NCBI RefSeq assembly: GCF_900102795.1
Contig: NZ_FMWG01000003.1
Coordinates: forward strand, 186,001 to 250,000
Direction: 5' to 3'
Origin: Epibacterium ulvae
GTDB taxonomy: Bacteria > Pseudomonadota > Alphaproteobacteria > Rhodobacterales > Rhodobacteraceae
Length of the DNA stretch: 64,000 bases
Part shown: positions 57,868 to 64,000 of the stretch, one piece after another
Position numbering within the stretch: position 1 is the stretch's first letter
How the letters are laid out: every line of letters begins with the position of its first letter
The notes under the pieces: model-generated
Databases searched by the model: none
Told to the model about the DNA's origin: nothing
The model's input: only the letters and a program-made list of their open reading frames with translations
Position numbers and translations under genes: made by a program

Positions 57868-58935
57868 TCAGCCAATCAGCTCTTTTTGATCTGCTAAAGC
57901 ATCATAATGTGATTTCAGCTGTTGTAGTGCGATACGAAGAACAACCTTTCCAGAACGCGCTGACCACCCCAGTTGTTTCTCTGCGGTTTCAAGCCCTTCC
58001 AGATGACAACAACATCTTAAAGCGATATCGCATAGCCCTGGCCCTAAGGCTGCCAGGGCTTCATGCGCCCGCTGCCCTGCTGTGTCGGCATGCGCTTTGC
58101 CATGTGCAGGTTTCGCCGCACATGGCACATCAAAAACCGTATTTACCGGGTAAATATGCTCTGCAATCTGTGCAAGTTCATAATCTTCGCGCAACCTCTC
58201 ACCTGCCCGCACCAGATCAACTGTTAAAAACGGCTCTCCGTTGCGGTCAGCCAGACGTGCAAGCATTGCAAGCGGAGTTTCCCCGCTGCCATATCTTACA
58301 CGGCGCGCACCGCCACTATTGGCCACCTCTTTCCCCTGAAAAGACCGGGCTGCTTCGGCAAATCCAACATCTCTGCGCACACGTGCGCGGTTTTCCTGAG
58401 CTGCGACCATAGAAGACAAAGCAGCCCGACCATCGTCGCTCAATTGATATCGACTTAAACGCTTATGTGAGACGCATTGCACCCAGCCACGCAGTGCAAT
58501 TTCACCAGCCAAGCCTTTATCAATGCTTATTTTCTTCTCATCTTGATCATCTCTTACGATAACCGCTTTATCCATACCTTCTGCATAGGCTAAAATAGCA
58601 TTTCCGTGGTTCAACCAGATCAGCGCTTTCGTTACTTTCGCCTGTCCAGCTGTATCTTGGGGCGTCCGCTGTGGGCGAGGCATACTATGTCGGATATCCT
58701 CTTTAAAATACTGCTCTGTCAAACCATCGAGCGCACTGTCAATTAATGGGTCATCCCGCAAGGTTTCCATACGACGCACCTGCCTTAGCACCGTGGAAGG
58801 ATGACAGCCCGCGCGCCGTGCGAGTTGTCGGATAGATCTACCATTTTCCGTATGTTCCAGATAGCGCCGAGCCTCCTCCGGAACCCATTCGGGAACTTGA
58901 ATTACACGCATGGTTTGTATCATTCTTGACCCCAT
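57868..58935 (-). CDS. DUF6456-like protein with N-terminal helix-turn-helix
   Basis: 355 aa counted from the ATG at 58935. Internal starts at 58923 and 58911 (MRVIQVPEW) are equally possible, as the ribosome site is unclear. Residues 30-60 form an HTH (SIRQLARRAGCHPSTVLRQVRRME). The C-terminal half carries GSGETPLAMLARLADRNGEPFLTVDLVRAGERLREDYELAQI, as I recall for DUF6456, and ends with helical sequence. A DNA-binding regulator of unknown target in Rhodobacterales. The divergent DUF6477-like gene is 220 nt away. Confidence 0.82.
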   Translation of the reverse strand: MGSRMIQTMRVIQVPEWVPEEARRYLEHTENGRSIRQLARRAGCHPSTVLRQVRRMETLRDDPLIDSALDGLTEQYFKEDIRHSMPRPQRTPQDTAGQAKVTKALIWLNHGNAILAYAEGMDKAVIVRDDQDEKKISIDKGLAGEIALRGWVQCVSHKRLSRYQLSDDGRAALSSMVAAQENRARVRRDVGFAEAARSFQGKEVANSGGARRVRYGSGETPLAMLARLADRNGEPFLTVDLVRAGERLREDYELAQIAEHIYPVNTVFDVPCAAKPAHGKAHADTAGQRAHEALAALGPGLCDIALRCCCHLEGLETAEKQLGWSARSGKVVLRIALQQLKSHYDALADQKELIG

Positions 58936-59154
58936 ACCCTTGATTAAAACCTTTAGGCACGTACCACCCTCATCTTAGGTCACAGAGGGCAGAGGTCTAT
59001 TCGCCGGATTTTGCGAGGTTTTCCTAATGCCGGGCACAATGTTTCCAAAAGAGTATCAATCAAGGCTAAAGCCAGCGCACGCTTCAATCTTGGAAACGCA
59101 ACACCCCTTTAGGTTGTGGTATTTAGCAATTGATCCGAAAAATAGGAGACATCG

Positions 59155-59571
59155 ATGCAAGATCTCACAACTCGCCTATCCGCACTATCACGCCCACGTC
59201 TGCTGGTAAGAGCAGCCCGAATGGGTGCTGAACACTACCAACGCACGCACAGTCTGGCCAAATTACTGCCCTCATCCGAGCGGCTACGCCCGGCTGCGAT
59301 TGTCACGCAGTTGCTGGATCTGGAGCATGCTTATAACAAAAAGCGGCTCACAAATGACATTGGGTATCATTTTACACGGCACATCGAAATCCTGATCGCG
59401 CTGCAAGCCGAGGCACGGCTCTTTCATGCTCAACGCGCTGGCTCCCATCAGATAAACAGGGCAACAAAAAACGGCCCCCAAGAAGAGGCCGTTGATCATC
59501 AAAGCATAAGGTTTGCGTTGAACTCTTACGAAAACGCGTCTGGCATGGATGCTTTTTTCTCCGCCACATAA
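59155..59571 (+). CDS. DUF6477-like protein, with unusual C-terminal extension
   Basis: 138 aa from the ATG at 59155, with GGAG 8 nt upstream. The N-terminal 100 residues (RLSALSRPRLLVRAARMGAEHY, YHFTRHIEILIALQAEARLFHA) match my recollection of the Rhodobacterales family DUF6477. The last ~35 residues do not. They are translated from the hairpin of the convergent mttB-like gene and 46 nt of its coding end, which suggests the original stop was lost. Function unknown; divergent partner is DUF6456-like. Confidence 0.8.
   Translation: MQDLTTRLSALSRPRLLVRAARMGAEHYQRTHSLAKLLPSSERLRPAAIVTQLLDLEHAYNKKRLTNDIGYHFTRHIEILIALQAEARLFHAQRAGSHQINRATKNGPQEEAVDHQSIRFALNSYENASGMDAFFSAT
59470..59493 (-). terminator. 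terminator of the MttB-like gene
   Basis: Stem AACGGCC/GGCCGTT with a 10-nt loop, followed by a T-run on the minus strand, 33 nt past the mttB-like stop. It lies wholly inside the plus-strand DUF6477-like reading frame. Confidence 0.85.
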
Positions 59572-61070
59572 GTCTCAAGCGCGGCTTTGATCTCAGCATC
59601 AAGTGGAGGGGCTTGATAATTGTTCAACAGTGTATCGACGCGACCGCTTGCAAGCGCATAAGTATCACGTGCACCTTCTTCTTCCCATGTTTCAAAAGGC
59701 TTGTAATCCAAAACTTCAGATTTCCAAAAGGCCGTTTTGAAGTTTTGCTGCGTATGTGCACAGCCCAGATAATGCCCTCCGGGACCGACTTCGCGGATGG
59801 CATCCAGCGCCTGCGCGTTCTCATCCACAGAGACCCCTTTGGCAAGCCCATGGAGCGCGCCAAGCTGATCAGCGTCCATAACAAACTTTTCAAAGTCTGC
59901 AACCAGTCCCCCCTCGAGCCAACCACAGGAATGCAGCATGAAATTCACCCCCGCCATTAATCCCATGTTGAGTGAGTTCGCAGTCTCATACGCGGCTTGT
60001 GCATCTGGTAGCTTTGAACCACAGAAAGACCCCGCAGATCGGAACGGCAGATTGAGGCGCCGCGCAAGTTGCCCTGCACCATATGTCACCAAGGATGCTT
60101 CAGGCGTACCAAATGTCGGCGCACCAGAGTTCATATCGATTGAGCTAACAAAAGCACCAAAAATTACTGGCGCACCTGGGCGGATCAACTGGCTATAAGC
60201 CACACCGGCCAAGACTTCAGCCAGCACCTGCGTCAATGTCCCGGCAACGGAAACGGGTGCCATCGCGCCGCCCACAATAAATGGCGACACGATACAGGCT
60301 TGATTGTGCTTTGCGTAAACTTCAAGCGCGCCCATCATCACATCATCAAACGTCATAGGAGAGTTGATGTTGATCAGCGAGGTCATGACAGTATTGTCAC
60401 GCACGAACTCTTTACCAAACAGGATTTCACACATCTCAACCGAGTCTTGTGCCCGGCTTGGTTCGGTCACAGATCCCATGAACGGTTTGTCAGACAAGGT
60501 CATATGGGCCAGCATCATATCCAGATGACGCTTATTTACCGGAACGTCTGTTGGCTCACAAACGGTGCCTCCCGAATGATGCAGCCACTTGGACATATAG
60601 CCCAGTTTCACAAATTTTTGGAAATCATCCAAGGTTGCATACCGGCGCCCCCCTTTTGCATCGCGCACGAAAGGTGGACCGTAAACTGGTGCAAGAACAA
60701 GGTTTTTACCACCAATGACAACGGACTTTTCAGGGTTTCTTGCATGTTGTGTAAAAGAACTCGGTGCCGTTTTGCACAGTTCACGCGCCAATCCGCGCGG
60801 GATACGGACACGTTCACCGTCGACTTCTGCACCTGCGTCCCGCCATCGCTGAAGCGCGGCTGGGTTGTCAACAAAGTTCACACCAATTTCAGCCAGAACA
60901 GTTTCCGCGTTGGTCTCAATAACCTCAAGCGCCGCGTCATCCAAAACTTCAAAGTTTGGAATGTTACGTTCGATATATTTCGCAGTCTCAAAGTTGATGG
61001 CGGACCGTTCAGCGCGGCGCGCTGCTCCCCCACCACCCCGAGCCCGGCGACGTGGCGCTCTTTCGGCCAT
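59526..61070 (-). CDS. trimethylamine methyltransferase MttB superfamily protein (non-pyrrolysine)
   Basis: 514 aa from the ATG at 61070, spaced 6 nt from GAGGAA; the ATG at 61076 is too close. A TIM-barrel MttB-type methyltransferase: RYATLDDFQKFVKLGYMSKWLHHSGGT, GAPVIFGAFVSSIDMNSGAPTFGTPE, and GWLEGGLVADFEKFVMDADQLGAL. No in-frame TAG, so no pyrrolysine, and it probably demethylates a quaternary amine such as glycine betaine, as MtgB does. The usual corrinoid and methyl-H4folate partners are absent; Lin0512 genes follow. The basic N-terminus (RRRARGGGGAARR) is odd. Confidence 0.9.
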   Translation of the reverse strand: MAERAPRRRARGGGGAARRAERSAINFETAKYIERNIPNFEVLDDAALEVIETNAETVLAEIGVNFVDNPAALQRWRDAGAEVDGERVRIPRGLARELCKTAPSSFTQHARNPEKSVVIGGKNLVLAPVYGPPFVRDAKGGRRYATLDDFQKFVKLGYMSKWLHHSGGTVCEPTDVPVNKRHLDMMLAHMTLSDKPFMGSVTEPSRAQDSVEMCEILFGKEFVRDNTVMTSLININSPMTFDDVMMGALEVYAKHNQACIVSPFIVGGAMAPVSVAGTLTQVLAEVLAGVAYSQLIRPGAPVIFGAFVSSIDMNSGAPTFGTPEASLVTYGAGQLARRLNLPFRSAGSFCGSKLPDAQAAYETANSLNMGLMAGVNFMLHSCGWLEGGLVADFEKFVMDADQLGALHGLAKGVSVDENAQALDAIREVGPGGHYLGCAHTQQNFKTAFWKSEVLDYKPFETWEEEGARDTYALASGRVDTLLNNYQAPPLDAEIKAALETYVAEKKASMPDAFS

Positions 61071-61123
61071 GTGCATTTCCTCATAGCAGGTCTGTCAATT
61101 GATTTTGGTGTAGCGCTTCTCCA

Positions 61124-61152
61124 AAAGGCCGCACCCAAAGTTTGCGGCCTTT
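61124..61152. terminator. terminator downstream of the Lin0512 pair
   Basis: A 10-bp perfect stem (AAAGGCCGCA/TGCGGCCTTT) with a 9-nt loop lies 33 nt beyond the Lin0512 stop on the minus strand, followed by TTTTGG, and 54 nt before the MttB-like ATG. It would separate, or partly attenuate, the two transcripts. Confidence 0.78.
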
Positions 61153-61185
61153 CAGGAGAAAAAACGACATTTCCCTGTGGTCAGG

Positions 61186-61560
61186 TCAGCTACGCAGCTT
61201 CCAACCTGGTTGTTTGGGCAAAAAGACTTCGATCGCAGTCGTCGCTAGAATCTGGCGCGCACCGCTTTCAGGGTCCACCACATCCATTCCCCCATCTACG
61301 ATATGAATTTCGGGCGCGGGCGCAAACGGCAATACAATATCAGCTGCAGAAACTCCTGTACTGTCTTTGATACCGACAGAGACCTTAACCCGGATCTGAT
61401 CTTCTGAGATGTTCATATTTTTCAATATACTTAGGGACGAATGTTGGAGCGCTTGCGAGATCGCATTCTGCACAGCAAGCGCAGCGCTTTTCCCGGTAAC
61501 ATCCGTGCCGATGCCCATAGCGATGATCAACCGACCCTCTTTGTTCAGATCAATGCTCAT
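61186..61560 (-). CDS. Lin0512 family protein, copy 1
   Basis: 124 aa. Similar in plan to the next gene: an N-terminal strand-turn with IIAMGIGTDVTGKSAALAVQNAISQAL, a middle VKVSVGIKDS and a C-terminal GGMDV-DPESGARQILATTAIEVFL. Both have the GMGT/GTDV-type start and the GG-DV strand, as in Lin0512, an uncharacterised family of paired small proteins. Its ATG overlaps the upstream copy's stop by 4 nt, so the two are made together, probably as a heteromer. Adjacency to MttB-like genes is common in Rhodobacterales, as far as I recall. Confidence 0.85.
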   Translation of the reverse strand: MSIDLNKEGRLIIAMGIGTDVTGKSAALAVQNAISQALQHSSLSILKNMNISEDQIRVKVSVGIKDSTGVSAADIVLPFAPAPEIHIVDGGMDVVDPESGARQILATTAIEVFLPKQPGWKLRS

Positions 61561-61904
61561 TCTGCGCGCTCCATATCAAAGGCCACTGACAGGGCAACAT
61601 TCGCAATAATGGTTGGGTTACCCGTTCCTTCGGGGCGCGCAACATCCAAGCCGCCCTTTTGAACATTAAATGTTGTCTGACCGTAGGGAAATACCTCTGC
61701 CAGACCAGAAATATCCACCTTTTCAGGCTGTTGTACAGCAACGTCAACTGTGATTTGCATCGCGTCTTTGGGGAAATCAAACAGCTCAGCCAGATTAATT
61801 GAATTGTGCCACAACGCATTTTGCAGCGCACGTTTGGCCGCTTCAGTATAATCACCACGTCGCAAAGACGTGCCCATTCCAAATTCCGTCAACATGCGTT
61901 GCAT
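61557..61904 (-). CDS. Lin0512 family protein, copy 2
   Basis: 115 aa. N-terminal [30 protein letters not shown], middle [16 protein letters not shown]-terminal [24 protein letters not shown]. It aligns in outline with the 124-aa neighbour. It is first in the transcript and overlaps the second copy by 4 nt. No catalytic motif can be named. Divergent from guaA, with 118 nt between. Confidence 0.85.
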   Translation of the reverse strand: MQRMLTEFGMGTSLRRGDYTEAAKRALQNALWHNSINLAELFDFPKDAMQITVDVAVQQPEKVDISGLAEVFPYGQTTFNVQKGGLDVARPEGTGNPTIIANVALSVAFDMERAE

Positions 61905-62022
61905 TTCGCACCCTCACCTTTTGCCATGCTTTCATCGACGCCTACCCAGAAAGCTCGAAAACTCCAAGTCCCAGTCGCATTTCTTCCGTTGCGCTTTGGG
62001 TCAACTGTGCCTATTTGGAACC

Positions 62023-63585
62023 ATGACAGAGACATCCCATGACCGCCTTCTTATTATCGACTTTGGCAGCCAGGTTACGCAGCTGATTGCGCGTCGCCTG
62101 CGCGAGCTGAATGTCTATTGTGAAATCCACCCCTACCAGAATGTGACGATGGATTTTGTGCGCACATTCGCGCCCAAAGCTGTGATCTTTTCTGGTGGCC
62201 CTGACAGTGTCACCCGTGAAGGAAGCCCACGCGCGCCACAAGAAATCTTTGAATATGGCGTCCCAATTCTGGGTATTTGCTATGGCCAACAAACCATGAT
62301 GACCCAGCTGGGTGGTAAGGTTGAAAGCGGTCATGGCACTGCTGAATTTGGTCGGGCCTTCGTTACCCCATCCTCAGCCCAGCTTGATATTCTGGACGGC
62401 TGGTTTGCTGATGGCGATGAACAGGTCTGGATGAGCCACGGCGACCATGTCTCAGAAATCGCTCCAGGTTTTGAAGTATACGGCACCTCGCCCAATGCAC
62501 CCTATGCGATCACGGCAGACACCAAACGCCATTTTTATGCCGTGCAATTTCACCCTGAAGTGCACCATACCCCCAATGGCGCAAAGCTTTATGAAAACTT
62601 TGTCAAACTTGCAGGGTTTGAAGGCGACTGGACCATGGGCGCCTACCGCGAGATCATGGTCGAGAAAATCCGCGAACAAGTGGGCGATAAAAAGGTCATC
62701 TGCGCGCTGTCTGGCGGCGTAGATTCTTCGGTTGCAGCTGCCTTGATTCATGAAGCCATTGGCGATCAGCTGACCTGCGTTTTTGTTGACCACGGCCTTT
62801 TGCGCAAGAACGAAGCAGATGAAGTTGTGGGCATGTTCCGCGACAATATGAACTTGCAAGTGATCCATGCGGACGAAACCGAATTGTTCCTTGGTGAACT
62901 GGACGGCCAATCTGACCCAGAGACCAAACGCAAGATCATCGGAAAACTGTTTATCGATGTGTTCCAGAAATACGCAGATTCCATCGAGGGCGCTGAATTC
63001 CTTGCGCAGGGAACGTTGTATCCTGATGTCATTGAATCTGTGAGCTTTTCAGGCGGCCCTTCCGTTACGATCAAATCGCACCACAATGTCGGTGGCCTGC
63101 CCGAAAAGATGGGTCTGAAACTGGTCGAACCTCTGCGAGAGCTGTTCAAAGATGAAGTTCGTGCGCTCGGACGAGAGCTGGGCCTGCCCGATAGTTTCAT
63201 CGGCCGCCACCCCTTCCCCGGACCCGGCCTTGCAATTCGTTGCCCCGGTGAGATCACCCGTGAGAAACTGGAAATTCTGCGCGAAGCCGATGCGATCTAC
63301 ATCGATCAGATCCGCAAACATGGACTTTACGATGAAATCTGGCAGGCTTTTGTCGCCATTCTTCCGGTGCGCACCGTTGGTGTGATGGGAGATGGTCGAA
63401 CCTATGATTATGCCTGTGCGCTGCGCGCGGTCACGTCGGTAGATGGTATGACCGCTGATTATTATCCCTTCAGCCATGAATTCCTGGGCGAGACAGCCAC
63501 CCGGATTATCAATGAAGTCAAAGGCATCAACCGATGCACCTATGATATCACCTCCAAGCCTCCGGGCACTATTGAATGGGAATAA
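62023..63585 (+). CDS. guaA: GMP synthase (glutamine-hydrolysing)
   Basis: 520 aa from the ATG at 62023; a frame open from 61870 overlaps the Lin0512 gene and lacks a site. It aminates XMP to GMP. The class I glutaminase domain (1-200) has the catalytic Cys in [10 protein letters not shown] and the His in [10 protein letters not shown]. The ATP pyrophosphatase P-loop [12 protein letters not shown] and the dimerisation domain ending PPGTIEWE follow. Complete. A terminator at 63602-63626 is next. Confidence 0.97.
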   Translation: MTETSHDRLLIIDFGSQVTQLIARRLRELNVYCEIHPYQNVTMDFVRTFAPKAVIFSGGPDSVTREGSPRAPQEIFEYGVPILGICYGQQTMMTQLGGKVESGHGTAEFGRAFVTPSSAQLDILDGWFADGDEQVWMSHGDHVSEIAPGFEVYGTSPNAPYAITADTKRHFYAVQFHPEVHHTPNGAKLYENFVKLAGFEGDWTMGAYREIMVEKIREQVGDKKVICALSGGVDSSVAAALIHEAIGDQLTCVFVDHGLLRKNEADEVVGMFRDNMNLQVIHADETELFLGELDGQSDPETKRKIIGKLFIDVFQKYADSIEGAEFLAQGTLYPDVIESVSFSGGPSVTIKSHHNVGGLPEKMGLKLVEPLRELFKDEVRALGRELGLPDSFIGRHPFPGPGLAIRCPGEITREKLEILREADAIYIDQIRKHGLYDEIWQAFVAILPVRTVGVMGDGRTYDYACALRAVTSVDGMTADYYPFSHEFLGETATRIINEVKGINRCTYDITSKPPGTIEWE

Positions 63586-63601
63586 CAGACACTCCAAAAA
63601 A

Positions 63602-63626
63602 CCCCGGCTTTCATGCCGGGGTTTTT
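63602..63626 (+). terminator. terminator after guaA
   Basis: Stem CCCCGGC/GCCGGGG, extended by A/T pairs to AAAAACCCCGGC, with loop TTTCAT and a T5 run, 16 nt after the guaA stop. Confidence 0.9.
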
Positions 63627-63693
63627 CTTTGCAATCTTGACGATCTTTGTGTTTTGCGCCCTGTTGCGGTGATCCCTTTTGAGAAAGCCAGAA

Positions 63694-64000
63694 ATGCCAC
63701 ACAACCAAGCCCCCGTCGGACGCGCAGCCCTTTGGATGGTTGGTGCCATTTTGTCGTTTTCTTCGATGGCTATTGCCGGACGTGAAGCCGGATCGTCTTT
63801 GGACACCTTTGAAATCATGACCTACCGGAGCTTTGTGGGCGTCATCATCGTTTGCGTTGCGCTCACACTCACCAGATCATGGAACCAGGTGCGCATCGGG
63901 TTATTCAGTTTACATATGATCCGCAACCTTGCTCATTTCACCGGGCAAAACCTTTGGTTTTATGCGGTCACAGTGATCCCTCTTGCTCAGGTCTTTGCGC
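63694..64000 (+). CDS. DMT/EamA-family permease (partial, runs off the window)
   Basis: The first 102 codons of a membrane protein from the ATG at 63694. Membrane segments at about residues 14-28, 44-62 and 84-102 (truncated). RAALWMVGAILSFSSMAIAGREAG and YRSFVGVIIV plus the YAVTVIPLAQ stretch are typical of 10-helix EamA transporters, which export metabolites or amino acids. It follows guaA by about 108 nt, past the terminator. The full length and substrate cannot be judged. Confidence 0.8.
   Translation, partial: MPHNQAPVGRAALWMVGAILSFSSMAIAGREAGSSLDTFEIMTYRSFVGVIIVCVALTLTRSWNQVRIGLFSLHMIRNLAHFTGQNLWFYAVTVIPLAQVFA

Noticed and set aside
60300-61370. Open frame of 356 codons on the plus strand opposite the mttB-like gene
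   Set aside because: It mirrors the GC-rich coding strand of a real, recognised gene, has no ribosome site and no known domain.
1-64000. tRNA, rRNA, CRISPR arrays, IS elements and prophage genes
   Set aside because: I looked for T-arm motifs, spaced direct repeats, transposase or integrase signatures and terminal inverted repeats, by eye in the gaps, and saw none.

Overview
The window looks like a chromosomal segment of a marine alphaproteobacterium of the Rhodobacterales (Roseobacter group). The main reasons are the dusB(nifR3)-ntrB-ntrC-ntrY-ntrX-trkA-trkH-hfq-hflX cluster in its usual alphaproteobacterial order, an ispDF fusion, a Mg-type hemB, genes resembling the Rhodobacterales families DUF6456, DUF6477 and DUF6614, an MttB-like methyltransferase beside paired Lin0512 proteins, and an iron-box-like palindrome before a small operon at the left edge. 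Coding density is high and most genes are housekeeping. No rRNA, tRNA, CRISPR array, IS element or prophage was seen. No database search was possible, so family names rest on motif recognition.

Layout. 1-2.2 kb: alpha/beta hydrolase, small protein and tandem-HD protein, overlapping in one operon behind a 17-nt palindrome. 2.2-3.3 kb: an AT-rich stretch with an orphan protein that resembles the methyltransferase-fold tail of polymorphic toxins. 3.4-9.1 kb: chemoreceptor, small secreted protein, typA, class II amidotransferase and a YihY/BrkB membrane protein. 9.2-13.3 kb: an ABC ATPase / FtsX permease / AttH-like lipocalin operon. 13.4-15.6 kb: mtnA plus a class II aldolase (methylthio-sugar salvage) and a DUF6614-like gene. 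15.6-19.9 kb: M32 carboxypeptidase, ctaA, trmJ and a ThiE-like gene. 20.0-22.6 kb: psuK-psuG (pseudouridine catabolism) and a DUF502-like protein. 22.6-24.5 kb: patatin-like lipase and 3-hydroxybutyrate dehydrogenase. 24.5-24.86 kb: a gap with a strong candidate small RNA on the minus strand. 24.9-29.6 kb: orphan oligopeptide-binding protein, XRE-cupin regulator, FrnE-like DsbA protein and Bcr/CflA exporter. 29.6-39.1 kb: mfd, a Suf-associated membrane protein, hemB, a SYLF lipoprotein, a beta-hydroxyacid dehydrogenase and a penicillin-acylase-family hydrolase. 39.1-51.0 kb: the hflX-hfq-trkHA-ntrXYCB-dusB block, all on the minus strand. 51.1-54.9 kb: ispDF-pgpA-pncC, a small secreted protein, a COQ10-like protein and hpt. 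54.9-59.6 kb: amidohydrolase, lipA, peroxiredoxin and a divergent DUF6456/DUF6477 pair. 59.5-61.9 kb: MttB-like methyltransferase and two Lin0512 genes. 62.0-64 kb: guaA and the start of a DMT-family permease.

Points of most interest: (1) an unannotated sRNA locus at 24671-24746, with a near-consensus sigma70 promoter (17-nt spacing) and a hairpin/U8 terminator but no ORF; (2) the MttB-like protein with two overlapping Lin0512 paralogues and no corrinoid protein nearby; (3) the orphan toxin-like methyltransferase-fold protein; (4) NtrC and NtrX that both lack the sigma54-contacting GAFTGA loop; (5) a DUF6477 reading frame that runs through the terminator and 3' end of the convergent mttB-like gene; (6) mtnA fused in context to a class II aldolase, pointing to the DHAP shunt for methylthioadenosine salvage.
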